Origin: Monosporascus cannonballus
Taxonomy: Eukaryota; Ascomycota; Sordariomycetes; Xylariales
Direction of reading: 5' to 3'
Assembly (NCBI GenBank): GCA_004154925.1
Contig: QJNS01000002.1
Span: 434,001 to 498,000, forward strand
Length of the DNA: 64,000 bases
Numbering within the stretch: the stretch's first letter is position 1; every line of letters starts with the position of its first letter. The translations under genes and the position numbers were made by a program. This document shows positions 37,669 through 51,368 of the stretch, piece by piece. The notes beneath the pieces are model-generated. The model saw only the letters and a program-made list of their open reading frames with translations, made no database searches and was not told the DNA's origin.

Positions 37669-37673
37669 TAAAA

Positions 37674-38135
37674 TGCTTTTTATATAAGTTAATTTTATTC
37701 ATTTTATGAAGAAATATCAAATATTATAATTTCATTTTTTAAAAAATTAATCTTCACAATTATTGCTATAGTGATTAACTTTGTACTTTTTTATTTTTTA
37801 ATATAATATTGATTAAAAAAAGATTTTATTATAATTACGATGTAGACATAATTAACGCTTAAAAAAGTTATAACTTTTAATTTAATACTAATTAATACTT
37901 TTTACATGTAATGAAATTTGTTTAAAACAATTAATATTTCATTATAAACTTTCAACCTATTTTTTATAATTATACATTAATACTGTTTTAAAAAAATAAA
38001 TAATATAATAATGAAAACTTATTATAAAATAATCAAAAATGTTTTTATATTTAATTTTTAAATGTTTAAAACTTAATATTATATTTTACAATTTAAAAGA
38101 TATTAGCATAAGAATAACAAAAATTAATGAAAATT
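37674..38135. repeat. AT-rich spacer between elements A and C
   Basis: About 460 bases of extremely AT-rich, CpG-poor sequence with no frame and no recognised repeat. It ends in AAATT (38131-38135), which is the left target-site duplication of element C. Confidence 0.6.
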
Positions 38136-38321
38136 TGTTACAGGCTAAAGCCTATAGAGCAGCCCGGGCTTACGGAACAAGCTTTTTAGCCCGACCTTAC
38201 CCATATATATAGGGAGCAGCTATTGCGCTAGTAGCTAGCGGTTTCTCTTTTTTTTCTTACTTTGAATATAAGCCTTTATTAGGCCGTTTTCCCATTTAAT
38301 TTATATATCGTGCTCGTTATA
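38136..38321 (+). repeat. Left LTR of element C
   Basis: It starts TGTTACAGGCTAAAGCCTAT and ends TCGTGCTCGTTATA. It contains a TATATATAGGGAGCAGC stretch that could be a TATA-type promoter region, followed by CTAGTAGCTAGCGGTTTCTC. It pairs with 43443-43631. Confidence 0.9.
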
Positions 38322-41300
38322 TATATTTGAGGTTATAACTTATTACAGTTTCCAAGAAGTTAAGAAATAGCGAAACGTTTCTTAACGATACCCTGATTAT
38401 AGATAATAAGCTAAAAAGAGTTTTATAATAAGATAAATGCGAAATAACATAACCCACGAAATTATAGGCGAGTTTACGGTATTACCTTTATCTGGAATTA
38501 TTAAAGAAAACTTATAACATTAATTATTTGTAAATATATTTTAAAAATTTAATATATAATAGGAGGAATTTGTCAAATTTGTCCTTAGCTATAACGAAAC
38601 GATAAGTAATTTGTTTAACCGAATAACGGAAATAATAAAATTCTTTTTTACGAAAACCGAAAAAAAAACTTTTATAAAATAAAATCTGTTTTGCCAAGAA
38701 CTTACAGTAGGCCGGTCGTTAATAACGCGTTCGTAAGGGTGAATCGTAAACCTATAAAATAATTTTCGTAAAATCGGAAATAAAAAACATTCCGTTAATT
38801 TTTCTTTATATTCCGTACGACAATAAAAGAAAACTGCCTTATTTCCAGTTTTTTTGTAATAACATATGTAAATATTATGATATTTGTGCTTACTGAAAAC
38901 TATTTATAATTTCATTATTAGTTCAAAATAAGAAAATTACGAAAAGATTTCGACGTCGATAACCTTTCTTTTAATATAAAAAAGTAATTCGAAAATAAAC
39001 AGGCGATATAATACGTTAAAAAATAATTATAATGCATAACGTAAGATAATATTTAACGGTTTCAAAATTATTTATTGGAATTTGAATTTTAGTTAGCCGA
39101 ATGTAACGGTTTAATATAGCTTTTAATAATTAAAGTAATTTCCTTAAACGCCTGTATTAATACGTAATTTCGTAAGCTATAAAATACGAAAAATATATTT
39201 TATGATAATTATAATTATTAAGTACGTAAGGTAAAAAAGTTAATTAATTGTTTAAATATTTGATCCGATTATCAAATAAATAAAAAATTAATTATTTAGT
39301 ACTTCGGTCGAAATAAAGAAGTTGATAATTAATAATAATATATCGGCCAAATTAATAAACCGGCTTAAATAATAAATGTTTAAGAAGATATGCTTATAAC
39401 AGATATTGCGTAATTTATTACGTTAATTTTTAAATTTATATATTAATAACGGGGTGGTCGAAAAATTGATCCGAGAGTGGTTCCGAACGGGGTTCGGATA
39501 ACCGGCCTTATGAGAAATGGTTTTCCGACAATAAGGTAAAATTTCGGAAATAAAAGGATAATATTTCCGTTACGTTATTACCAATTATTCGAATTCGAAA
39601 TATCCTAAATATAAATCCGTAAAGCGAATTTATCCGATTAGGACGAAAATTACGCTAACGAATGTACGGAATGCCGTTAACAGGAATAATATTTCGGATA
39701 ACAAAAATTTAAAAAAGTGACTTTTATTAAAAGTTATTAATCGAAAAACGTAATAAAGTAAAGATTAAACACAATTAAAAATAAATGAAATAATATTTTT
39801 TATATTCGACGTTTTAATTAATAATATTATTTATATAAACGTCTTAATTGATAATAAATATATTTGTTATTTTGCGTTTAATTAACGGTGTATTCCCCGT
39901 TTAAAGATATAACGCATATTTATTATATTCTGTCGGTTAAGGCTGCCCAAATATACCGAGCTTATAATAATTACGATCCGAGAAATTATTTACGCTAACG
40001 TAAATTTAAACATTTATTTAAAACGAATCTAAAGATACGTAATTAAAGATTTATTTTACTTTTTTATTTTGGGAGAACAATAAATAAAATATAATAATGT
40101 TATATACAAAACAAAATAACGGTTTATTCATTTCGCGGATAAAGTTACCGCGTTTATATTACGCGAAACAGGTTAATTTAATAAAAAGCTTAAGGACCGC
40201 CAAGAGCGGCAATTATAAAAATATAAAACAGCCCGCCTGATCACGGCCATAACCTTTGCAGCGATAACGTAATAAAGCCGCCGTAGAAAAAATGGGATAT
40301 AATTATTTTCAATTTTTATACAGGATATTAATAAGGTTTTAAAGAAAAAATTATAATTAATTTTTAAGGTTATAACGGTAAACCTGGAAATACAAATTTC
40401 GAATTAAACAAAATTATCTTAAAAAGATATTTATACGGGATATTAAAAAAAGTTTTTAATTTTATTTAAAATATTTATAGATTTATTTGATAAAAACTGG
40501 ATTTAGGCTAATAGTTTTTTTGCAGGTACCCTGGTAATATTGATGGGAAAACTTAAAGGTGATTTTCGGTTTTATATAGATTATAAAGAGTTAAGTAAGA
40601 TTATAAAACGAAATTATTATTTTTTTCCGTTTATAAAAAAAAAGTTACGAGCTTTATTATAAGCCTAATAGTTTACGAAGTTTAACGTTCGAGCGGCTTT
40701 TTAGCGGTTACGTATCCGCCAGAAAAGTAAATAGAAAATTATATTTTATATACGTTGCTAGTTCTTGAAATAATTAATATATTTATTCAGCCTTAACGGT
40801 ATACCGGTTGCTTTTTCGCATTACATTAATATTACGTTAAAATATTATTATAATAATTCTCGTTTTACGCATATAAAGCATATAATAATTTATGTATCCA
40901 ATTTTCGAATCGATTATATGGTTAAAATTAAGCTGGCATTTCGTCGTTTAACGGAAATAAGATTAAAATTAAACCCGGATAAATACGAATTTGTAATTTC
41001 AAAAACGAAATACTTAAAATTCATTATAAAAATAAAAAGAAGATTAAAAATTAATTTTAAAAAGGTAACCATTATTTAAAAATAAGAAGCGTTTATTATC
41101 GTAAAAGTGGTTAAGAATTTGATCGGGCCTATTAATTTTTACCGAATTCTTATAAAAACTTTTAACAGGGTACTACTTTTTTTTTAAAATTAATTAGAAA
41201 GGAAACTTTTTTTGTTAAAAAACCAAAAATAATACGTTTTCGACCGATTTAAAAGGTTTTTTATTATAGCACCTATTTTAACGTATTAGAATCTTAAGAA

Positions 41301-43442
41301 AAAACGATAATAAAAGTAAATTATTCCGGCTGAGTAATTAAAAAATATTTATTTTAATTTGATTTAACAAAGTGTTTACGATTCATAACGTTTTTTTTTA
41401 AAAAAAAAACTATGATTAATTAAATATAATTATAAAATATACGATAAAAAGTTATTGATTATCGTTAAATCGTCAACGGAATAAAAAAGGAATTTTAAAT
41501 AATTAATTAGCTTTTTTAAAATTTTAATAAATAATGCGAATTTTTAATACTTTATAAATAGCCGTAAATTTATTAAAAGGTATATTTAATAAGTTGGTTT
41601 TTTATTTCCTTTTAATTTTGTATTTAAATAATGATTTAACAAATTAATAAATTAATTTAATATTATATTTAAAACGTTATAAAAAGATTTTTACGGCGAA
41701 CAAAATATTAGATTTATAAAGCGGATAACCCGGTTAATTAAGAACAAATAATCATTTAACAAATTAATGCGGATTTGGAAAGTTTTGATAACAATAATAT
41801 ATTTAAGACTAAAATATAACGAACGACCAATTATTCCTTTTAATCAAGAAATATATTTCGAAACAATTTTTAAAAATTATATATTTTAAAAATTATTAAA
41901 AATACAATTTTAAATATGGCGTATGCGGTTAAATCTTAAAAGTTATATAACTTTTCCTTAATTATAAATATGGTAAAACCTTTTATAACGGAATATTTTT
42001 TCGATTTTAATAAATTTTTATAATTTAAAAAACGTATTTGGATATTTATTTAAATATTATTCCCAGTGTTATTAATTACCGGATATACGATTTTTATATT
42101 ATCGGCCACCTAAAAAAACGTTACGTTAACAATATTAATTCTTAATTATCATTAATCGGGATAAATTTAGGATATATTCCGTTTTTGCCGTAACTGCGAT
42201 ATATATAATACGTCATATATATAAAAAAATGAAAAAAAGTTATTAGGGCTTTTATTTATTTTAAACTAATTTTATTCAGATTTTTCGATAAATTTTATAA
42301 TCGATTTATCGGCAACGCAAAAAAAACCCTTATTTTTTTATGATATATTACGATCGCGTAACGAAAATAATTATTTTAAAACCGATATTTATTATAAATA
42401 CAGAAATATACGTTTAATATTTTATTACTTATTATTAATAATATCACGGTTTTCTTAGAAATTAATATTTAATAAAAAAAGCAATTAAAGCAATAAATTC
42501 TAGACTTATTTTTACGACTTAATAAGTATATAATAATAATTAAATATATTTTTTTATCTTTAAATAAATAACGTTTAAGAAAAAATTAATTACAATAATT
42601 TTATATTTTTTTATTATTTTATAAATTACGTATAATATAATTGGGCTCAATCTTATTAACGGTATAATTAATGTTTAATAAAAAGAACTTTTCGTTAAAG
42701 GTCAACATATTTTCTTAATTTGCGGATAAAATAGAAGATTTATTAACGAAATATCGGTAATTACTTAGTTAATTATTAAGAAAAATAAATTATTAATTTT
42801 ATGAAAAAAAATTACGAAAAAAAACGAAATTTATAAAAATTAATATAGCGATAATATAAGCCCGGATAACATAATTAATAAATGTTTTTAAAAAATACAT
42901 GTTATATTTCGAAATAAAAAAATTAATATAATTAACCTTAAAAAACGTAATTATTTTATAATTATTTAAATAGCTCTTTTAGATATACGTTAATTATAAG
43001 GTTATTACAATTACGCCGTATAATATTATGGAATTAAACGTACCGTTAAGAATATATTTGAAATTCTACGTAAATTGCTTAACGTTAATAATAAGGGTAC
43101 TGTTATTTAGCCAGATTTTAAATAATAATTAATCGTTACCGATATTAACAAAACAAAATATATAATAAAACGTGTATTAAAGGCCGAAAATAAGCGCAGA
43201 AGTTGCGGTCGACAAAAAGAGCTATTTGTAAAATAAATAAGTTACGCCGAATTAATATAAAAATTACGTAATATTTTCGAAAATATAACTACCTTTAATA
43301 ATTTTGAAAAGTTATTCGGAAACGGACATAAGGTCGGCAAAAACGTAAAGGTACGAATAAAAATAAAAGGAAAAAGATATAAACAAAGTTATAATTCTTT
43401 TGCTGTAACCTTGTTATTTCCTAAGGGCGAAAAAAGGGGTAA
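38322..43442 (+). pseudogene. Decayed gag-pol of element C
   Basis: Reverse transcriptase is recognisable near 40525-40620: GKLKGDFRFYIDYKELSK then KRNYYFF, matching the conserved 'R-x-C-x-D-Y-R-x-L-N-K' region. The catalytic YxDD block near 40845 reads YYNN, i.e. both Asp codons GAY became AAY. RNase H near 41425-41475 reads YNYKIYDKKLLIIVK. Gag presumably lies in 38.4-39.5 kb but is not recognisable. A CpG-rich piece near 43140-43400 may be the C-terminal tail. Confidence 0.75.
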
Positions 43443-43631
43443 TATTATAGGCTAAAGCCTATAAGGCAATTCGGGCTTACGGAGTGAATTTCTTATCCCG
43501 AATTTATCTATATATATATAGGGAGCAGCCATCTCGCTAGTAGCTAGCTGTTTCTCCTCTTCCTTTATACCGTAAATATAAACCTTTGTTGGGCCGTGCC
43601 TCTGTTAAGCATACGTATCGTGCTCGTTACA
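43443..43631 (+). repeat. Right LTR of element C
   Basis: It starts TATTATAGGCTAAAGCCTAT (TG to TA) and ends TCGTGCTCGTTACA, with the TATATATAGGGAGCAGCC block conserved. It is followed by the duplicated target AAATT. Confidence 0.9.
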
Positions 43632-43636
43632 AAATT

Positions 43637-43958
43637 TTGGTATTTAATATATTTTTTATTGTAAACAGTTTTATTATTGTTATATAATAATTATAATTGT
43701 TATAAAGTAAAACATTATTAGGTTAAAATTTTATATATTAAATCCTAATTCAATAATTAATAATTAATTATTCTTTATAATAATGTTATATTCGTAATCA
43801 ATAAAGCGCTTTCAATTTAATTAATCTTAAATGTCTTGTACTTGCAATAATATAATTACCACGTACATTTTTTCGAAACAGGCTTTTTAAAAGTAATTCG
43901 ATGTAGGAAAATCCCGTTTAATAATATCTTTGGCCGTACGAGCTATGGATATCGCGTC
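43637..43958. repeat. Spacer between elements C and D
   Basis: 322 bases, AT-rich on the left and nearer normal composition on the right (about 43920-43958). No gene is seen. It ends with GCGTC, the left target-site duplication of element D. Confidence 0.6.
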
Positions 43959-44108
43959 TGTTACGGCGCTGTACGTTTTTTGGATTTCTGGATGATATTC
44001 TGTTATTGCACGAGGAAAAAAGAAGAGAGCTATTTAGTAAGCGCGTAGCGCTTATATATATATAGCGAAACGGCGGCTTAAATAAGCCGCTTTGCTAATG
44101 CCGTAATA
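43959..44108 (-). repeat. Left (sense 3') LTR of element D
   Basis: It starts TGTTACGGCGCTGTACG and ends CTAATGCCGTAATA. It includes AGTAAGCGCGTAGCGCTTAT followed by a TA run and AGCGAAACGGCGGCTTAAAT, all repeated at 51290-51345. The inner GTAAGCGCGTAGCGCTTA is nearly palindromic. Confidence 0.9.
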
Positions 44109-47100
44109 ATAACTTTCTTTTTTAAGGCAATTATCTTTAATTGCATAAAAAGAAAAATAAAAAAAAATATAAATATTTTTCCCGGATTCGAGCTTTAATT
44201 AACTAATGGCGTATTAAGTATCGTAAAACGTCGTAACGTTAAAATGGCGTACGTGCAATATAACCGAAATAAAGCCGTGCTAATAACCGGATAACGGGAT
44301 ACCGTATAAAAAGTATATAATACCAATTTCGGTACGGAAATAATAATATCGTCGTACGGGATATTATTAGGCCAATTAGATTTTGTCGTATATCCGCTTT
44401 TACCGTTTTCGCGATATAAATATTAGGTTTCCCTTTAATTTTTATTTTTTATTTTTTCGTTATATTTATAATGCTTTTTTATTTCCCCTTTTATAACTTT
44501 TTTTCGTTATTATAACGATACTTTTCCGGCCTTATATTATTTACGTAACGCCCGTTTACGCATAATAATTATATATAATTTATTTTAAATATATTTTTTT
44601 TAATTATAATTCCGATATTAAAAAAATGCCCTTTTTCCGTTACCGTTTTATATTGGCTGTAACGGCAAAATATTTGTTTTATATTAAATACCGAAAGATA
44701 TATTAATTAGTAAATTATATATGTCGTAATATTAACGTTACGTTTACGAGATATTATTATTATATTAATTCCTTAACGTATAGCCGGCGAAAAACGTTTA
44801 AGGCGATTTCCTGGATTTCAATACCTTTTTTATTAAATGGATTTTTATTTTAAGGTTTATTATAACGATAACGACAAAACGATTTTCGACGACGACAGCG
44901 ACGAGACATATATATACCTTAAAGGGTTTCGTCGAGAATTTTACCGGGCGATATTCCGACTTTATATCGCTTTCAAAACGGCCGAAAAAATTTACCGTAT
45001 AACATTTAATATAATAAGCGAAAAAAAAATAATATTATTTCTTAATTATAATTATGCATTTAATATTATATATAAAAATATAAAATTAATTATTTCGCGG
45101 AAGTTGCCGCCCGGGATATTTTAATACAAATTTATAATCTTTATTTTGCGGGTAAGGCCATAAATATACCGAAACGTATATTCAGTAATAACGTAATATT
45201 ATTTTTACGATAATAAAATAATATTTAGATTACCGCTTAAAAAAATAATCGAATATCGTTTAATCGTTAATAACGAAAAATAATAATTATAAATGTTAAT
45301 TAAACGTATTTTTCGTAATAAATTATATATTATTATTTTTATAACATTAGGTCCAGGTTAGGCGGATATTAATATTACGATATTTCTTTTACCTTTTAAT
45401 AATTTTAATCGTTATATTATTATCGTAATATTATATTTTTTAAAGTTAAATTATTCCGTATTATGTAATAATTATTATAACGTATTATTATAAGGCCGCC
45501 TGGTTTTATAATTTAATTATTTATAACGTTAAAAGAAGTAATATTTAGTTTTACAAATTTTAATATAATATAGGCTTTATTATAACGTTATTATAACATC
45601 GGCTTAATAAAATGTTTTTTTACGTATATTTTATATTATTTCCTGTTATTATTTTGATAATACCCGGTATTAATTAAATAGTTTAAATTTATTAAGATTA
45701 TTTTTATAAAATTCGGTTATATTATATTATATATTTTAAAATTCGTAACCGGTTTTGAAATAAGGTGGTAAAATTAACCCTACTTAACCTTATATTACAA
45801 GCCGTATTTAATATTTTTAAAATGTAAGATTTTTTCAAAATATTATTTAATGTTTTTTATATAATTTGTATTTTTAATAATACCGCTTTTAGCCTAAATA
45901 TTTTATTTCCTGTTTATTATTGTTTGCTTTAAAAAATTTAATTTATAACATTATATTAAGGAAATATAAAAAAGTGAAAATAACTTATATTATATCGGTA
46001 ATTTTACAGTTATAACGTAAAGGTATACTTTAATAATAACAAACACACTTATTTATTTATTGTTAAATTTATTATTAAATTATTTCAATTTTATATAATA
46101 CATATTAACTTAAACCCGTTTTTTTTTTTGCGAACGTATCGGTGTTGTTACGATATTAATCAATTCATTCCGTATATCGGTTTTACGTTTCCCTTATTAA
46201 TATTTTAATTTTTTTTTAACATTCATTTGAATTTGTCCTTGTAATTTATCGTTTGGGTATATTATTTTTATTAGATAAATATTTTAGGAATTTCGAATGG
46301 TTATTATAATTTTATATTTATGACAAAATAAAAATTATAATTAATTAAAAAAGGGGAAATATTAATAATTTCGAATACATAATTATTATTAGCGAATTTG
46401 GCTAAAAGGAATTAATTTACCTCATTATCTTAATAAAATAAATATTAATTTAGCAAATATTACTTTATTACCGTATTAACGATTTCCGTTTGATTATCGG
46501 TTTAAGTGTGATAAAGTATTAAAATATATAATATAATGTTTAAATATTAATTTAATCTTGTTTTAAAAAGTTAAAATAAATTATATATTACGGTCCGATA
46601 TAATTATAATTAAGGTATTATATAAACGATATATATTAAAAAAGAAAATAATTACGAAAATAATTACGGATATATCCGTAGCGGTGATAAAATAACATAG
46701 TTTAGTAAATTTATTAATAATTATAAAAATGTATTCGTAAATATATCCAAAATTTTTATAAAAAGGAAAAAAAACCGACGTAATTTACGGAAATATCGTT
46801 TTATAAGCGGAACGGGATAAATAAAAGGTCGAAAAAGCCCGTTAACGAAATTTTGGATGCCTTAATACGGCAGCAGAAATAATAACTTTATATAAACGTA
46901 ATTATATTCCGTAATAAACGTAATTAATAATAGTTTCGTTAAAACAAATTATATATTTTAAAACGTTTTAAATAATTCATAAATATTATATTATAATTTT
47001 AATATAATATTTATAATTTAGAATATTATCGTTTAATATAAGTAATTTATTTTTAATATAAATATGTTTTTACATAGCTTTATATTCGGCTTTTATAATT

Positions 47101-50100
47101 TGAAATATTTTACGGATATTTGATTTAAATTATTTATAAATTTAATTTGTAAATACCGTTAAAATCTTATTAATTAATATAAACGATTGATAAGCGTTAT
47201 TGATTAATATATTTATTAACTAATTAATATTTATAATATATATTTTAAAAAAAATATTTTATCGTTCGGATAAAATTATTATTCGATATCGGTATATAAT
47301 TTTATCGTTAATCGTATTATGGCGGTCCGCAGGTTAAACGTTAAATTAACGTAATAATATATCCGGGACCGTAACCTTTTTTCCCGGTTTATAAATTATT
47401 TAAAACCGAAAATCGTTAAGGAAGTTGGATTAGCAAATTTGGTATTAATTTAAAAGCTTTATAATAATAAAATAATATGAACTTTTATAATCGGTAATAA
47501 TTTATACGGGTTTTTTAACCTTTTATAATTCCGGATATTATTTTTCGAAAGTTTTAATAATAATTAATAATTGGTTATTATAAATTTCGTAATTATATTT
47601 TATTAAGTTATATTTTGTTAAAAAGAAGGCGATAGGCCGTAAAACGCTTAATATATTGTATTATAACAATATTGTTTCAATGTTTAATCGGAAATATTAA
47701 TTTTTAAATTTATGTTATGCCGAAAATTATAAAATAATAAAATCAGTACCGTAAAAAAGGCGTTTTTAAAATATTAAAAGGCCGTTATGGCGTTTTTCGT
47801 TAAAAAACCTATTTATTTTGCTTTATTTATTAAAATAATTAAATATTTTGCGATTAAAGAAAAGCTTTTTATAAATTGCCGGTAAACATTTGCGAAACCG
47901 AAAAAACGTTATAATTTTCGTAACGTTCCGAGGATTTTCCATTATTGAATTATTTTAATTTTTTCGGAATGTATAATAATATCGTCGATGAAAATTATTA
48001 AACTTAAGTAATAAATTTTTTTTGCGTTAAATTTATATTTTCGGATATTAATCGTTAATTTTGCGTTTGTAAAATAATGGATTATTTTGCGTATATAACC
48101 TTGATATTTTTTTTGTCTTTGTTATAAATTAAGATATCGTTAAAGTAAATTTTACCGTATTTATTAAAAAGGTTAAATAACGTATAATTAATATAATATT
48201 AAAACGAATTTGGGGCGTTTATTTTATTAGCATTTGTAATGAAGTATTTCAATAATTTAAATTAAATTATAAAAAATATTTTTTATTTATTTCTAAAAGC
48301 GATATATAAATAATTAAAAACGGTAACGATATTAGGCTTTATAAATATTTATATTAAATAAAAATCATTTAAGGTTTCCTGGAATAAGGAAATAAAGTAA
48401 TGGTTTTTTATTGTAACGTTATTAAGCCCGTAGTAATTAACGTAAAAATATATTTTATTTTTTGTTTTTTTTCCGAACAAAATAAAAATATTTATTAAAA
48501 TATTATTAAGGCGGATAAAGTGTTTTCTAGGTAATTATTAGTATATTTATACCGTTAATAATTTGTAAAGGAATATAATTTTTGCATAATTATATGGTAA
48601 TAGTTGGTTTAAAGGAAATTTGATTTTATGATTGAAAAGTTAATATAGTAATAAGAAATTAACGTTACGAAAAATAAACGTTTTTATTAAATTATAATAT
48701 TTAGGTAATAATGTTTTTAAAATTTCGGCTATTATTATCGGTAATTTGCTATCGAAATATCTTTATATATTTTTTTCGGTTATACGACGTAATTAGGGCG
48801 TTGTAATTATTTAATTATAAAAAGTCCGTAATTTAAAAAATTTATATCCGTATCGATATAATTATTTTAAATACAAATTTTATATAAAATTATAATAAGT
48901 ATTAACGATACCGTTTTATTTATAAATAATAATTAAGAAAGTAAAATAATGATTTTGTGTAATATACTTATAAGGGCGAAAAATCTGGCTAAAGGCATAA
49001 AATTTATTATTACGTTTTTTATATAGCAAAACATTAAAAATTTAATAACGCAGAATAATTATATTATTACGGATATAATATTAAAGCAAAACAAAAAAGG
49101 TAAAAAAATAAAAAGTAATTTGGTTAAAAGCAAAAAGGTTAAAAGTTCTAAAATTATTTCGTTATTTATACGTATTATCACTGTTATTTAATTAATTAAT
49201 AGATTATATTTTCGAAATTAAAATAATTTATGGATAATATTAAAATTGTTTAGAAGTTATCGGTAAAAAATAAAATCTTTTATAATAAAACTTATATAAA
49301 ATTATATTATATAGGCCGTTATAACCGAACCGGGTATAGTTTTATTTGTTAATTTAAATTAACGAAATTAAACGGTTAAATAATAAAAAGAATATTATTT
49401 TAATACGCGAAATTATTATTAATAAATTTTATAGGTAAATATTTGTAATTTATTATAAACCGTATCGGTAATACCGCGTTATTATTAAATTATAAATAAA
49501 ATGAAACGAAAAAAAATATATTAAAATTTATAAAACGTATATATAAATTTGGTTTATTATTATTTTAATAATTTAATAAGTGCTTTTAATTATGATTTAT
49601 TTTGGAAATTAAACGTTTTCCGGTAATATTATATTAATATTTAGCGGCAGCGTTATAAATATTACTTTAATCGTTATAAGTTACGGACGCCGGTTAAGGC
49701 ATATAAAAAAGTAATATTTTCTTTCCGTAATATATATAAAGGTTTAATTTGCGCAGGCGTTATTTTTTTCGGTTAAAAGAGGACGGGGTTCGGTAACTTT
49801 AATTATTACCGTATTTAATTATATAGGTTTGGGCCTAAAAGGCGCCGAGGCGTTCGGCAAACGTTACGATATCGTTTTATTGGCGGTTTGGCTTTTGGTT
49901 ATATGTTTGCGAAAAATTCGATTTGTTATATTATTAAAAAGGTTTATAAAAAGCGGTATTTACTTTTAATTATTTTCGAAAATAGGGCGTTATATTTATA
50001 TAACGAAAATTTCTTAAAATACCCCATTAAGTTTTTATTATAATATAATAATACGTAAGGTTGGCGGTTACCGGCTGTAATTAGCTAAATATATAAAATT

Positions 50101-51213
50101 GCTAATAAAATAAACGAATATTATTAAGTTTTATATTAAAATTTAAAAGTTCCTTTAAGTTTAAATTAATATATTAATAATAAGATAAATTTGATTTAAA
50201 ACTAAAAATATATCGTTTATATTTTATTACTTTTACGGTTAAATTTCGGAATTTGTTAATTATATTATTATATTATTAACTTTAATACGTATATGCAAAT
50301 AAATATTATTTTAAAGCCGTTAAATTATATATATAATACGGTTTACGGCCGAAAAGTAAACGTTTCGATTAATTGTAAATATTAAGCGTATTAAAAAATA
50401 CCAGTTATAATCTTTTTGGCAAAATATTAAATTCTTAATATTATTTTTAAATATAAACGGCTTAAAACCGTAAAGGCAGTAATTATTTGCTATTTCAAAA
50501 AATATATTATAAATTTATTAAAAATTAAATAATATCGGGTTATAAAATTATTCCAAATAGAATATTAGCAAATGGCGGTAATATGCCCCTTTTAACCGTA
50601 ATTTATTATAATAACCGTTTTACGGCGGTTAAGTATTTCTATAAGTAAAAATTTTCAAAAATAAATTATTTCGTTTATTGTAACGATTATTTTATAATTA
50701 CGAAATATTTATAAAATTAATTTCGTTCCGCTATAATTTAATTTGCGGCAATTAGGCAATTATAAAATTAACGGTTTTTATATAATAATTCTTTTACGTT
50801 CGTAAATTGTTTTTTAATTTAAATATTTTCGTATTTTAAGCGTTAATAAGTTTTTTTAAAATTTGCGAAAATATTCCTAAATATTTTTTAAAAATATTCG
50901 TATTATTCGAAAAGGCGCTTTAACGGCGTAAAGTCGTAAATAAGTTATGTTATAGCGGTAATTAAATAAGGGAATTTCTAAAAAAATACTTTGAAGTTCG
51001 TAAATCGAAAAAGTAATATTATATTGCTGCTTTATTTATATTTAAAGGCAGGCATATTAATATACGTATTACCTTTTTTAAGGGTCGGGAGATTTAGGGA
51101 CGCTATGACGAGGTGGTGACGTAATAGCGGCGGACCTGGGACGCAGTATAAGTGGTGTTATATCGAGGCTATATAGGTTGCCATAAAGTTTATTTTTTAA
51201 AAATGCAATAATC
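44109..51213 (-). pseudogene. Decayed coding region of element D
   Basis: The only domain I can name is reverse transcriptase around 47.8-48.5 kb, where I-F-I-D-D-I-I-I is preserved. The two Asp codons are followed by G or flanked by CpG, contexts that RIP does not target strongly. The long stretch between about 49.6 and 51.1 kb (sense 5' half) should hold gag but nothing is readable. A 95-codon plus-strand open frame (44837-45124) with DDDSDETY runs antisense near the 3' LTR and is not accepted as a gene. Confidence 0.65.
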
Positions 51214-51363
51214 TGTTATGGCGTTATACGTTTCTTGGGTTTTTGGAAGATATTTTGTTATTATACGAGGAAGAAAGAAGAGAGCTATCTAGTAAGCGCG
51301 TAGCGCTTATATATATATAGCGAAACGGCGGCTTAAATAAGCCGCTTTGCTAGTGCCGTAACA
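51214..51363 (-). repeat. Right (sense 5') LTR of element D
   Basis: It starts TGTTATGGCGTTATACG and ends CTAGTGCCGTAACA. It pairs with 43959-44108 at identical length, and is followed by GCGTT. Confidence 0.9.
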
Positions 51364-51368
51364 GCGTT

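Larger units (their letters stand above)
38136..43631 (+). mobile_element. Element C: degraded Ty3/gypsy retrotransposon
   Basis: A 5.5-kb element with 186- and 189-bp LTRs and a perfect 5-bp duplication (AAATT at 38131-38135 and 43632-43636). It belongs to a different family from A, B and E: LTRs are shorter and unrelated in sequence. Domains on the plus strand include reverse transcriptase (about 40500-41050) and RNase H (about 41410-41480). Frames are destroyed by stops throughout. Confidence 0.9.
43959..51363 (-). mobile_element. Element D: degraded Ty3/gypsy-type retrotransposon
   Basis: A 7.4-kb element with two 150-bp LTRs whose ends are inverted (TGTTACGGC / GCCGTAACA). It is flanked by GCGTC (43954-43958) and GCGTT (51364-51368), a 5-bp duplication with one C-to-T change. 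Sense is minus, because the reverse transcriptase catalytic motif IFIDDIII is readable on that strand at about 47973-47996. The interior is rich in CpG and TpA and lacks long frames. Confidence 0.88.

Noticed and set aside
44837..45124. 95-codon plus-strand open frame with an acidic DDDSDET stretch inside element D
   Set aside because: It is antisense to the element and near its 3' LTR, with AT-biased residues in the rest. CpG retention by RIP can create Asp/Arg-rich open stretches without selection.
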